Positions 1 through 10,915 of a stretch of 64,000 nucleotides of DNA are shown here, in pieces; within the stretch, counting starts at the first letter, position 1, and every line of letters begins with the position of its first letter. The stretch lies in NCBI GenBank assembly GCA_963691655.1, contig OY829326.1:101307340-101371339 (forward strand), read 5' to 3'. The translations under genes were made by a program, and so were the position numbers. The stretch comes from Toxonevra muliebris (Eukaryota; Arthropoda; Insecta; Diptera; Pallopteridae). Under the pieces are notes generated by a model, which had not been told where the DNA came from, did no database searches, and saw only the letters and a program-made list of their open reading frames with translations.

Positions 1-890
1 TGTTGCATTTTTTGAAGCCCCCTTGAGAGCAGTAGCTATGCGCTTGAAGTCGATCGTATGCAACTCTATGCCTGGTACTGCTATGTTTACACTTTGTATG
101 TAACGCAACAACAACAGCACAACGATAAGAATTTTTCCCGCTTCATAAGTCAACTTTAGTTATGTTTTGTTTGGTTTTCCATCGTATCTAAATACTACTA
201 TATTTGCTTTTACATATTCTATTACTTGGGCTACACACATGTCTCCTCTACTTGTGGCAAGAAGCCTTCAAATTATTCTCGCCGCGCAATCACACAATCA
301 AGCTTAGAAGAAACTGTGCCAGCCAAGCGTCCGTTCAAACAAACGTCCAACACCCGCCTGTTTGCCTCACGCCTGCTTTTTCACCCGCTTGCTTGTTTTG
401 CCCTGCCTTTAAGCTTCTTTTCTATGTCATGGAGTTGGTTGATGATAGTTTTGTTGTTGTATCACTGTCGTTGGTGTCGCAGTTGCATTGCATTGACTTG
501 CAGTTCTCTTCAATTTATGCTCCCTGTATCTATCTATGCATGTGTGTGTGTGTGTGTGAGTGTGTGTGCGCAGCAATTGACGCGATAACAATTTTTGCCT
601 TCCAATTTTTATTTATTTTATTTTTTCATTGAATTTGTTTCTTTTTTCTTTCTTCTTTTTTTGCATTTAATTTATGCCTTCATTCTACTGAGCCTTGCCT
701 TGTCATGCCATGCCTTTTTATATGTACGCAAATTGAGGGCACACAGCGTTGCATTTTTTTCTGTTTTCTTTTGATTTGATAAGAATTTGTCATATTTCAT
801 TGATAAAGTTAAAGTTTCAATTCTTTGACATAAGTTATTGATAAATTTTATATTTGTATTGTACATTTACTTTTGCATTTGCATTTTTAA
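1..890. other. Non-coding A+T-rich DNA, no gene seen
   Basis: No reading frame here shows a recognisable protein family. The stretch holds a (TG)n run at about 541-570, CAA-rich sequence near 105-120 and pyrimidine-rich runs around 600-660. Open frames over 200-630 are low in complexity and run through the TG tract, so I do not call a gene. Confidence 0.6.
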
Positions 891-894
891 TAAA

Positions 895-931
895 TTCGTT
901 TTTTTCTCTTTCTGTTTATTTTCAGGTACGT
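895..931 (+). promoter_or_regulatory. Candidate recursive (ratchet) splice site
   Basis: A pyrimidine-rich tract of roughly 26 bases, broken by few purines, runs directly into TTTTCAG|GTACGT, with the junction after position 925. An acceptor fused to a donor with a zero-length exon is the known form of recursive splice sites in long fly introns, whose consensus is a polypyrimidine tract followed by CAG|GTAAGT. The donor differs from the consensus at one base. A plus-strand host intron is inferred, not shown. It could be chance in T-rich DNA. Confidence 0.4.
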
Positions 932-1499
932 TTTTGCATATATTCTACTCGTAGTTCGAGGTTATGGTTTGTATATATTCTACTTAAGGTCAATATAGAT
1001 TGTTATTCTCGGGAAAAATATTTCAAATAAAAAATATTGGTTTGATATTAAATGAAGTAGCATAGGAATTATATGAGTAGCATAGAATTATAAGTTGGAG
1101 TAATTCTAAAATGAAAATTTGTTCAGATAGTTTTATTCGATTATAACTATTCAAAGAAACTAACGAATAGTTAATTATTTATAATAGTAAAAGCAGCTGG
1201 GAAACATATTTATTAAGGAGTAAGAATATTCCGTCTTTCGTTCAGCTTAATCTGTTTTACCATTAATGAAATAATGTCTATATCATCATGTCATTGCCAT
1301 CGTATAAACGACAAAATTGACAGTCATTTTCTATAAACGTGGGAAATTTTGCATGCTGTAAGAACGAATCTAAATAATTTAAATTTTTTACGAAAATTCA
1401 CGTATTTTTGCGGCCACAATGCGTAAGATACGCGCTGATCTCCCTTGAAATCGCACGCCAAGTGAAAAGAATATACAATCTAGTCGACCAGGTCTGTAC

Positions 1500-2138
1500 A
1501 AAACATGAAACCATCAACCCGTGCGCGTCCAGCACGGTCTGCAGAAAATATTGCTTCTGTCAGTAAAAGTGTCATGGAGAGCCCAAGAACATCAATTCGA
1601 GACCGTGCACAGCAATTGGATCTTACTACGGCTACTGTGCTTATAAGATTCAATTGAAATTAGGCCTGGAGATCGCGGACAGCGTCGGGTAATTGCTGAT
1701 TTGCAAATTTGGCCCAATTTTTGCCAAAAAATCATTTTATCGAATGAGCAACACTGACACTTCGGAAAGCCCGCGCGAGATTCAAGAGCTTCCAGTGCAC
1801 CCACTCAAAGTCATGGTTTGGTGCGCACTTTAGTCGGGCGGTATTCTCGAGCCATTATTCTTTGAAACAGGAATGTGTCGACTTATTGTATACCAAATTT
1901 CCGGACCTTTCGCGTTTTGGCAACATCAATTGTCCATCAAGCTCATGCGATTAAACGCTGTTGGACTTTTTTCTTTGGAGTATTGTTAAAAGAAAAGTTT
2001 ATGTCAACGTTTCGAAAGCTAAAAGTCAACGTTAGTGCCCCTATAGCTGAAGTAGAGCCGGTTTTATTCCAAAAAATCGTGGGTAGCCATTTACATGATG
2101 TGCTATTATTAACCAAGCCACTACTATCCGAAAAATAA
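1500..2138 (+). pseudogene. Degenerate rosa-like (DD41D) mariner-group transposase
   Basis: Pieces of one transposase follow each other in the right order on the plus strand but in shifting frames. Near 1509-1655 an ENIASVSKSVMESPRTSIRD stretch matches the linker after the helix-turn-helix. Near 1660-1760 come RPGDRGQRRV and KIILSNEQH, the region of the first catalytic Asp (here Asn). Near 1770-1870 come SPREIQELPVHP, KVMVWCAL-stop-SGG and EPLFFE. Near 1880-2138 comes a C-terminal tail ending in LLLTKPLLSEK. In-frame stops follow RFN, EQH and WCAL. The part with the second catalytic Asp is missing, an internal deletion near 1870. The order and the wording of conserved blocks match insect elements with DD41D spacing. 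Terminal repeats were not found. The family is fairly sure, the subfamily less so. Confidence 0.65.
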
Positions 2139-2141
2139 AGC

Positions 2142-3225
2142 TTTTTGTTTTTTCGCTAAATTTGTGAGATTTATTTAAAAAACAAGCCGTGAAACTCTTG
2201 TTGAAACACTTTTTATATACCATTTTTAGTTTCAAATAAGGAAATAATGTCGAGTTGCTTTGGCATTTAATCAATACAAAAATACTGTTTCTGAAAAAGT
2301 CGTCTCGACTCTATCAAATTACAAAATCAGTTACTTGTTATTTAGACTTATTCACAAGATTGAAGAGGAATTTGTAAACGGATGAAGAGAAATTGAAATG
2401 AAAAAATTCACACGCCATAAATGGATTGTAGAGGCGATAAATATTTCTACTCATTGCATCTAAAGCTCACAAAATATCTACGCCTGCATTTCTAATTTTT
2501 TGCATTTCAAGCGAAAAACAATCTTCTTCAGAATAAAGCAAACAAAGCTATTTTTACAAGTCAATAGCAATATCTTTCCAAATTCTAGAAGAACTTATCT
2601 CTCTAAATCTTAGAATTTCAGAAGATCGTATAATGAAAAAGCAATTGGATTAGAAAGACAAACGCCAACCATAGACATTGCTCGATGAGACCCAAATTCC
2701 ATTGCTACGGTGTTTCTTTTTGTGCGTTGGAAGGTTGTGAAAGATTGCTTGGATACCGCAGAATTTCTGTTCTACGGTTATGTCGAATTACTACAAAAAC
2801 CACCACCTTTCTCTCTTATTATTCTCTCACTTCTTAGAGATCACTAACCAGAGTTCATCTCTCCAAGACGCAAAAAAAAAAAATAGACAAAATCTAACAA
2901 TCTGACAAATTTTTCTCTAGTTGAAATGTTTTTCATCCACACTTTTTACTTTATACCTTGACATTCTACTTTTAGAGACCTTGATAATGGGTTTCGTCTG
3001 GTTTTGATATTCTTCTTCATACCTTTTTATAGTTTTATGATCAGATTTTTTATCTTACTTTAGATCTACCTTTTGTTTTCAGTTTTGGACTGAATATTGA
3101 TCAGAATATTGGTTTAAATATCAGACTTAGTTGTAGTTTGAGTTTGGGTATGAATTTTGTTTAGAATTTTCCTATGATTTTTTATCTGATTTCTAATCTG
3201 GTTTTAAACTTTTTTCCCAAACACA
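2142..3225. other. Non-coding sequence, no gene seen
   Basis: No protein family recognised. A stretch at about 2970-3210 repeats variants of TCTGATTTTT and TGGTTTTGAT on the plus strand, which may be a short decayed word array, but too diverged to define a unit. Confidence 0.4.
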
Positions 3226-3229
3226 TTTT

Positions 3230-3469
3230 ATGTGTTTTTCTGTTCTTTTTTTCTTTACAAATGTTTCTAAGATTTGTTACCATTGTTCCAGATTGTTAAT
3301 ATTACTTTGGCCAATATTTATCATTCCCATAATGCCGCCTACTTCAGAGAGAAGTTTTTCAGTTCGAAAACCATATCTGAGATCCAATAGTTTAGCAGTT
3401 CTATTATTCTTCAGGATAATCTATTTCATTAGTTTTGCAAAATCAACTTCTCTCAAAGCGAAATTCTAG
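3230..3469 (+). pseudogene. Possible hAT transposase C-terminal fragment
   Basis: The plus-strand frame carries PPTSERSFSVRKPYLRSNS followed by LAVLLFF. The C-terminal dimerisation region of hAT transposases has a conserved (A/S)ERSFS block, then a basic segment ending in LRS, then a Leu-Ala-Leu-Leu block, in this order. Compared with that block three or so residues are missing between ERSFS and the LRS part. Nothing upstream was recognised as the rest of a transposase, and no terminal repeats or 8-bp duplication were identified. A chance resemblance is possible because the match is short. Confidence 0.4.
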
Positions 3470-3765
3470 TAACACCACTATCAGTTCTTTCTGCTTCTTT
3501 TTTTACCTATTTATTGGGACTGTTTTAATCTATATGCCTGGAATAAAGATTGCACTTTTGATGGGAGTATATTCCTAGGGACCTATGCTCCATGAGGAAA
3601 GGCAGAATTTAATGATGGCTAGACCTGATGTTTCTAGGCTAAGTTTTCTAGTTTTTACTCAGGATATTATGATATTAAAACTACTCGAGGTATGGAAATA
3701 AACGTAAAAATAGGCATGTTCAAAGGTTAAAGAAACCTCGTATTTTCCTCTTATGCAAATATATA

Positions 3766-5023
3766 CAGGGTGACAATTGTAAAGTGACGCAAGTTTAATA
3801 CTCTGTAGCAAGCTTTGCCATTTACCGTTACTTTAATCTAAAAAGTAAATTCACTCATCATTGGCTTTGCTTTTAATTTCATTTGAATTTTTGTAATTAC
3901 ATTTTGAAATTTCCATAAAAATGGACAAGGAAAATATTCGTCGTGAAATTATGAAATTTCATTTGGCAAATTATAGTAGCTGTCAAATTGCAAAGGCTTT
4001 AGATTTGTCATTCGAATGAAACTGGGGGTTTTGGAGATAGAGACCGGGGAAAATTTTCAACAGTTGCCACTAATGGTTTAACAGAAAAAATTCGTAAACG
4101 AATCAAGCGAAATCCAAGGCGCTCAATGAGAAAAATCGCTAAGGAAGTGGGAGTAAACCGTGAAACAGTGCGAATCATTGCAAAATCAAAGCTTTATCTT
4201 AAGCCGTACAAGCTCCGAAAAGCTCAAGATCTGACACAAAAAAGAAAGATTTGCGACTGCAAAAATGCAAGGCGTTGCTACGCTCCTCCGTGTTAAAAAA
4301 TGTTGAAAATATCTTGTTTACAGATGAAAAAATTTTCACGGTTGAACAACATTTCAATGCGCAAAATGACCGAATGTGGCTAACATCATCATCGCAACAA
4401 AATAGGACTGCTGGCAGAGTTCAAAAGCCAGCTTCCGTTATGGTATGGGCTGGAGTTTCCGCTAATGCCAGAACCCCTCTAATATTCGTTGAAGAGGGTG
4501 TTAAAATTGACCAGGTTGTTTATCGGAGCATTTTAAATGAACATGTTCTTCCCTGGGCCCAAGATACATTTGGAAATGAAAACTGGACTTTCCAGCAAGA
4601 TTCTGCACCTTCCCACATGGCAAAATTAACGCAGACATGGATAAAAGACAATTTTTCTCGATTCATAACATCTCAAGAATGGCCACCATACTCCCCAGAC
4701 TTGAATCCAATGGACTACTCTATTTGGAGTATTTGAGAGAGTAAGACTTGTGCATCTCAACACCACAGTCTGGAGTCGCTGAAAAATTCATTAGAGGAAG
4801 CCTGGACTGAAATTGATCAGGAAGTCCTGCGGCGAACAGTCCTACGATTTCCGGATCGATTGAAGGCATGTGTGCAGGCTAAAGGAGGTTATATTGAATG
4901 AGGTGGAGTTCAAATGAATGCTTATATATTCAGCAATGTTAACACTTAATTGTACTTAATGGAAGTACGTCCTTTTGAAAATAACTGCTGAAATGTGTAC
5001 GTCACTTTACGATTGTCACCCTG
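3766..5023 (+). mobile_element. DD37D (maT-like) Tc1/mariner element, full length but inactive
   Basis: The element is 1258 bp and has 24-bp terminal inverted repeats that differ at a single base (3766-3789 and 5000-5023). They begin CAGGGTGACAAT. A TA dinucleotide flanks each end (3764-3765 and 5024-5025), the standard target duplication of this superfamily. The single transposase frame inside is broken. Intact ends with only one mismatch suggest insertion was not ancient, yet the coding part has already decayed, so this copy may have been moved in trans. Confidence 0.92.
3921..4901 (+). pseudogene. Broken DD37D transposase
   Basis: The start is the ATG at 3921 (MDKENIRREIMKFH), leading into the N-terminal DNA-binding helices. 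This frame stops with TGA at 4017-4019. Coding resumes in another frame at 4021 with a Gly/Arg-rich linker and the second helix-turn-helix (RSMRKIAKEVGVNRETVRII). It shifts again by one base near 4250 and then runs to a TGA at 4734 just after DYSIWSI. Beyond that stop the same frame continues to 4901 (LEEAWTEIDQEVLRRTV). Catalytic residues are visible: Asp in LFTDEK, Asp in QQDSAPSH and Asp in NPMDYS. I count 37 residues between the last two, the DD37D signature. The defects are two frame changes and one nonsense codon; normal length would be about 330-340 residues. Confidence 0.88.
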
Positions 5024-5025
5024 TA

Positions 5026-7200
5026 TATTCCCTAATATGATTTAGATGGTTCTCCAGAAAAATCTTTATAATATTACTCAAATTAAATAAATGGCAGATA
5101 ATTAAGTAAATTAATAAAAATTTTCTACGAAAAAATAATTTTAAAGTTCTTAAAGAACGGAAATCATAATTTCTTCTCATTTTTTGTCTAAACCAATTTT
5201 TGGTCAAACATCAAACATACATCCGGATTATATAAATTTTATTTCATAATTCTGGATAAAAAGTACAAAATTAAATCACTTTTAAATTATCTTTAAAAAA
5301 AAAAGCTCATTTATCTCAACCCAACTCGTAAGATGGAGAGACCTAAATATATTTATGCCATTTTCATTAACTTTATTAGTAACATAAATTTTTATAGCTT
5401 GTAACAAATATGTAGGCATTAACATTTACACACATTGGCTGACTAAACTGACTGACGATTTAATTACAACAGTAATAATCTTAGCTTACACACGAGTGAG
5501 TATGTATTTTTTTATTTTTTCTCTTTTGTATTTTAGTAGGTAAAGGTAACTACACCATAAAAGCAAAGAGACCTTCCCAATTTAGTAAAGATAACTATAT
5601 ATGATAAGTCTTTTTTTGTTTTATTATTAAAACTTCTTCTTTATATATTTTAACTGCTTTTATGTGTAAATATATTTATCTGTGCATTGTCTTGGCCTAA
5701 TATTACAAATTTCGTTTTTATCACGAAGCTGTAGAAAAAAAAGAGATGTTCTTGGCCTACTTCTGCTTACTGCTCATGTAAGGTACACAATAAAATATTT
5801 GTAAATCAGTATTAGAAAAAGTTTTTCTATACCTAACTACCAGAAATAATAATGATAATGAAAAACCACATGATTGTGTACCATAACTGCCAGTGGCTAC
5901 TGCTGCTGTTGCTTGCCATTCAGCAGTAATATTTTGTATTGTACTTTCAATTATTGTAAAATAATTGACAAGTGCTTTGTTCGCTTCGCTCGCCGTCCGT
6001 TCAGTCATTCATTTATTGAACTTTTTGTTAACTAAACAATACAAAAAAAAAAAAAAAAGAAGAAGAAAACAAACCGTCATCACCATCTTCTTTTTCATCA
6101 TCATCATCTTGAGCATAATGATGCTCACCTATACTATGAAAAAGAAAGTAGCCAGTCAAACCCACTACCACCACTTTCTTTCTATCATTGGCAAACTGCC
6201 GCCACTGTCCTTTTCAGTAGCTCTTGATGGTATTAATGTTGATGATCATGACGATCGTGATGATAATGTTGTTCTCGTTAATATTTTTCGTTGTTTCGCA
6301 TTTCATGTATGTTGTTGACAACCTCCTATCATTTCTTCTTTTTTTTCTTCTTCTTCATCTTTAAATATATAAATAACTACATACTACAACAGCAGCAACA
6401 GACAAAAAAAAAGAAAAAGTATTGTAAGTAAACGAGCAAATAATTGTTGCACTTGGCCATTTCAATTATCAACTTTTAAATTGCTTCTTTTTTTTTTTTT
6501 TTTTTTGTTTGTGTGGTTTTTGTGACATTTTTACTACCGCTTTGAAAGTAAGCTGCAAATAAAAAGGTTCTCTCTTTTAAAGACTTTCTTTCGTTGTTTT
6601 TTATTTTTCTGTTGCGCTTGCTTCTTTTGAACGTTTTGCGCTCTGTTGATGATCCACTTAAGTATATGAAAACGATCGATCCACTTTTTCACAGATCAAT
6701 ATTTTATTTTATTATTTTTATGCTTTTTCAACTGATCTTTCTTTTGTTTTTTATAATTTTTTTTATTGTTTTTGTCAGTTATGGTTTTTAAATTAATTTA
6801 TGTTCAGAATTAAATTTTTTTATTATACCCTACGGTTTAGGGTGGTGAGTTTAGTTTAACTAAAAGCTTCAGAAAGGCATTTTCATATTGAAAATCCAAA
6901 TTTTGAATTGAAGGTTTCAATTCATTTGAGGTTTTTACTTGAATTGAATTCCATTCGACATTCTTTAAATAAATTCTCAAAGTATAAACTTTGATTCAAA
7001 CTATTTCCTTTCATATTAAAACATTCATTCAGTTCAGGTTTTAACTGAAAAGCTTCCATTCCTGATCATCAAAAACACTGAAATCCCTTAACTCAATTCT
7101 CTAAACCTGGAAATTGACCAAATTGTACACTTAATCGTTTTTCTTTCTTTGTCTATTAGTTTTTATTCATAGAAAACGAGTACAAAATAATTCCCAGTTT
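5026..7200. other. Non-coding A+T-rich DNA, no gene seen
   Basis: No recognisable coding similarity. It holds homopolymer runs (A-run at 6042-6058, T-run near 6488-6506), ATC/ATG-rich sequence at 6070-6260 and CAG/CAA sequence near 6390. From about 6840 the sequence becomes rich in small inverted words of the AATTGAATT kind, which leads into the array that follows. Confidence 0.55.
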
Positions 7201-7204
7201 TATA

Positions 7205-8420
7205 AAAAAAAAGAATGCATTCTTCTAATTAATTTTCAAAGAATTGGTGATACCAATTTATAACTCTTTCGGTCATTAACTTGAATTAAATGCGATTTTC
7301 ATTGAAAATCTTGAGAAATTTATTTCTTACAACAAAAGAATGCTTTCTTCCAATAAAAGAATGGAAAAAATAATTCTCTTCTTAAAAAATGAACGATAGA
7401 AAATGAATGCATTCTCTGAATAAAGTATCAACATACGATCATCGAACCAATATACATAATAACTCTATTTCAATTAATTCTCAAAGGTTTGAAACTAAAA
7501 AAGTTCATCAAAAAGAATGCAATCTTTTACTTAATTCCTAATAATAATTCTTTCAATCAATTTTCAAAGAAGGAAATAAACAGAATTTAATGTCGTATAA
7601 CTTGAAAAATACATACCTAAGTATGCTTTCAATATAATTTGAAAAGATAAAACTTCACAAGCCCAAATCCAATCATTTCAGAAAATGCTTCATTATTCAA
7701 ATAAACTATCAAATCATTCAAATCATAAATAAATCACATACTCAACTAATGCGTAATAATGCACTCTTTAAATAAAATCTCAAGGGGAAAAAATTATATA
7801 TTGCCAGCAATCATTAAAAAAAAAAAAAATAGTTCTCTCAATTAATCCTTAAAATAAGGAAATCATGAGAAATTTATTTTTCACTAAAAAAGAATGCATT
7901 TTTCCAATAAAATATCAAAAAAAGGCAAGCGGAATTCATTTTTCTCAAAAAGAATGCATTCCTCCAATCAAATATCAAAGAATGACAAAAAGGAATTCTC
8001 TTCTAAAAAAAATAAATCTCATTTCCAATCATAACAAAAACCTAATTTTCTCAATAAAATCTCAGAAAATGAAACTTATTTCATTGAGAATTAAAAGAAA
8101 GAAATCAGTCCTTCAATTAATTCCTAAAACATGTTAGTCTAAATAAGAACGCATTCTTTCAATCAAAGCATGTAAGACGTCTAAACAAAAGAATGCATTC
8201 TTTCAATCAAAGCATGTAAGTCGTCTAAATAAAAGAATGCATTCTTTCAATTAAATACTCAAAGAATGTGAATTCCAAAAAAAGGAAAATAATTTGTTTT
8301 CGCACTAAATCTATAGAACCTAGTCAAGGTCAAAGATAAGAATATTATACCAATCTTTGAAAAATAAGAAATTCATTAAAAATTTGATAACAATTTTAAA
8401 ATAATGCATTCTTTTAAACA
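7205..8420. repeat. Degenerate array of the palindrome AGAATGCATTCT
   Basis: The 12-base perfect palindrome AGAATGCATTCT occurs exactly at 7212, 8190 and 8234. One- and two-base variants (AGAATGCTTTCT, AGAATGCATTTT, AGAACGCATTCT and others) recur through the tract, usually followed by TTCAAT or CCAAT and then (A)AA. At 8143-8260 the copies are in clear tandem with a 44-bp unit: unit boundaries near 8143, 8187 and 8231. Elsewhere spacing is irregular. Frames crossing the tract encode only Lys/Ile/Ser-rich low-complexity sequence. A further exact copy of the palindrome lies at 58845-58856. Confidence 0.75.
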
Positions 8421-9040
8421 TCTCTGTTTCTTTTAGGGAATTCAATAAGTCGATTCGGTTCAATGAAAACATTAAAACTTGTTTATTTGTTTAATTTCAT
8501 TTATAAACCTTTATTTTTTTTCACACAAACTCCAACCAGCCATTGAACCTTTTTTGTTGTTGTTGCTTTTAATTTCCGGTAACGCCTGTTGATTCAGATG
8601 CACAACAACAACAGCAACACCCAATCAAATAATATTTTCTTATTTATATTTATGCCAATATTCCTGAGGCTTTTTTTTTATTTATTTTTAATTTTTTTTT
8701 CTGATTGTTGTGTTCGATTTATTTGGCACTTGTGTGTGTGTAAATTATTAAATGTAAAATTATTGCTTTCAAAAGTACAATGAATGTTCTGTGTTTTTTG
8801 CTTGTTTTTGTTCGTTCCGGATTTGTAATGCAATTTCTATGAATCAAACAAACAAATAGAAAAAAAAACCGAAAAATTTTTCTGATAATTTGCCGCTTGT
8901 CAAAGCTTAACGAAAGTTTTTTTTTATCTTAAATTGGGACAACTTTTGTTTTATCTCGATAAATAGCGTTTATAATTTATTATAAATATTATGATTTAGT
9001 GTGAAGAAATTGGCATGAGTTTTTTGTTTATACTTGTTGT
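8421..9040. other. Non-coding sequence, no gene seen
   Basis: No protein similarity. Contains CAACAACAACAGCAAC-type sequence near 8602-8616, T-runs and a short TG run near 8731. Confidence 0.5.
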
Positions 9041-9052
9041 ATGCCAAGAAAT

Positions 9053-10038
9053 CTGATAGACAGGAATGGGAGAATGGAGAGCGGTTTCAAAAGGATTCTA
9101 TCCACTTCTATACTGACGGCTCTAAACTGGATGGCAGAGTTGGAGCTGGCATCTTTTGTGAAGAGCTGGATGTAAATTTATCCTTCAGGCTGCCTGATCA
9201 CTGCAGTGTATTTCAGGCAGAGGTCACGGCAATCAAGGAAGTCACGTACTGGCTGAGGTATAACGTGATATCCAAGAGGGATGTATGTATTTTTACCGAT
9301 AGTCAGGCAGCTATAAAATCCCTTGAATCTGTCTACCTTACTTCTAAAATAGCTCTTAACTGTAGAGCGTCTCTTAACAAGATGTCCGATCAGTTCAATC
9401 TGCACCTAATTTGGGGCATATAGGTATACCGGGGAACGAAAATGCTGACGGGTTAGCTAGAAAAGGAACACTGTTGCAAATCACTCCTGACAAGGAGCAT
9501 ATAGGCGTCCCTATGGCAACGTGTAAACTAAGGCTAGCCACGAATGCAATAAAACTTACTAACGAAAGGTGGTCACTGGAAAACACCTGCAAAACTACTA
9601 GACTCATTTGGCCTAAGCTGGATAGTCGCCGGACAAATGACCTGATACATACCAACAGGCACTACATCAGTACTGTGACTTGGGTGATTACTGGACATTG
9701 CCCCATTGGAAGACATGCAGAAAGACTGGGTCTTCCATATAGAAATCATTGCAGGAGCTGTGGCAACGAGGAAGAACAGGAAACTGTAACTCATCTTTTA
9801 TGCGAATGCCCAGCTTTGATTCACGTACGAAAGAAACATCTGGACAATTTTGTCTTCGATGACCTTAAAGACTTGACTAACATCCAAATCAGACACCTAC
9901 TTAACTTCCTGAAAGGTACTCAATGGTTCAATGGCCTGAATTAGAGGGATAGGGACTTCGCTCCTTTTGTATGGTATCGCAATGGGCCTGTCTGGCCTAA
10001 GTGTGCTGGCGCTCGCTGGCAGCCATTTTAACCTAACC
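9053..10038 (+). mobile_element. 5'-truncated RNase H-bearing LINE with target duplication
   Basis: The copy is flanked by a direct repeat ATGCCAAGAAAT at 9041-9052 and 10039-10050, the target site duplication left by target-primed reverse transcription. It contains only the 3' part of the element: the RNase H domain, a Cys-rich C-terminal domain and a short 3' UTR that ends in ...TTTTAACCTAACC with no poly(A). The last part, from TATGGTATCGCAATGGGCC to the end, is shared with the tail of the SINE at 38154-38465 and the fragment at 59085-59158. The domain set fits the I/LOA/R1 group of non-LTR elements; the exact clade is not settled. Confidence 0.88.
9054..9944 (+). pseudogene. LINE RNase H plus C-terminal Cys-rich domain, frameshifted
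   Basis: The RNase H catalytic set is visible in order: Asp in FYTDGSK (about 9105), Glu in FQAEVTAI (about 9220), Asp in FTDSQAAIK (about 9298), and Asp in GNENADGLA (about 9440). A deletion of about 7 bases near 9413 removes the residues expected between LIW and GHIG, so the protein moves to another frame and the first frame ends at 9423. The second frame continues through a TGHCPIGRHAERLGL stretch, then CRSCGNEEEQETVTHLLCEC, a CCHC-type motif typical of the C-terminus of these polyproteins, and stops at 9944. The codons upstream of 9053 that seem to open the frame belong to the target site, not the element. Confidence 0.85.
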
Positions 10039-10502
10039 ATGCCAAGAAATTCTTTATCAAATACCTTATTCAAAAGATTTTCTAAAAATATATATTTTAA
10101 AATATATTTTAAAGTGATTAGAATAAAAACATTTGGGAGATCAGTGATTATTAAATAATCATGTATGAGTAGAACTCACCTATCTTCTTGTGAATAAATT
10201 TATATTTTTTCATGTTAACAGATCAAAATTAAAACTTTCAATGATCATTCGAATATTTGCTTAAGTAGAACTTTCCGATTTTTAAATGATTATTTCAATA
10301 TATCATTTTTCCCTTTTACTATCTTTAAATTTTTTCATTTTAAAATCGATTGATGTAATGTGAAAAAATTAACGAACATACTTCGCTGTCACGATGTTAA
10401 GAACTTACTCAACACAAAATTCACCAATGGTAAGAACTTTTCTCTCAAGGCCTTAATCAAAGAACTCTCAAGTACTTAAATATTAAACTAAATATGTTAT
10501 GA

Positions 10503-10915
10503 TAACCAGAGCTGGGTAAATTCAATTACATTACATTCCCAATTACAAGGAATTGTAATTGGTACTTAAATGTTTTCAATTGCTTGATAATGGAATTAAT
10601 AAAACTTTCAATTCCATTACAAGGAGTTGTAATCGGTAATTAAAAATTTTAAATTCCTGGGTAATGGAATTGGAAAAATTTTCGATTCCATTACAGGGAA
10701 TTGTATTTTGTAATCAAAAGTATATCAATTCCTTAATGGAATTGAAAATGTAATTAAATAGAAAGAAATTTAATATTTAAGTGTTACTTACTTGGAATTA
10801 AATTACAATTTATTTGGAATGATTCCTCGAAAGTAATTGATTCCCTTTTAGTTCAATTTCAAGGAATTGATATATTCGTTAATTGTGATTGATGATTGAA
10901 ATCAAGTTTAAATTT
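10503..10915. repeat. ATTACAA/TTGTAAT word array with a CAGAGCTG head
   Basis: The tract begins CAGAGCTGGGTAAATTC and continues with many copies of AATTCCATTAC, AAGGAATTGTAATTGG and GGTAATTAAA. Within the unit ATTACAA and TTGTAAT are inverted repeats separated by about four bases, so each copy can fold. The same head and word recur at 31511. Copies degrade after about 10880. It is not a simple microsatellite: spacing and internal order vary from copy to copy. Confidence 0.75.

Noticed and set aside
204..632. Overlapping open frames of 120-142 codons near the left end
   Set aside because: Both frames cross a (TG)n run, have no recognisable domain, and are biased toward Cys/Val/Leu from simple repeats.
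7865..8137. Lys/Ser-rich 90-codon frame
   Set aside because: It is a read-through of the AGAATGCATTCT array; the apparent protein repeats come from the DNA repeats.
7205..8420. CRISPR-like array
   Set aside because: Repeats are degenerate and irregularly spaced, spacers are not distinct, and the host is a eukaryote. No associated genes.
9178..9794. Minus-strand frames opposite the LINE coding region
   Set aside because: They are shadows of the plus-strand RNase H and Cys-rich coding sequence.
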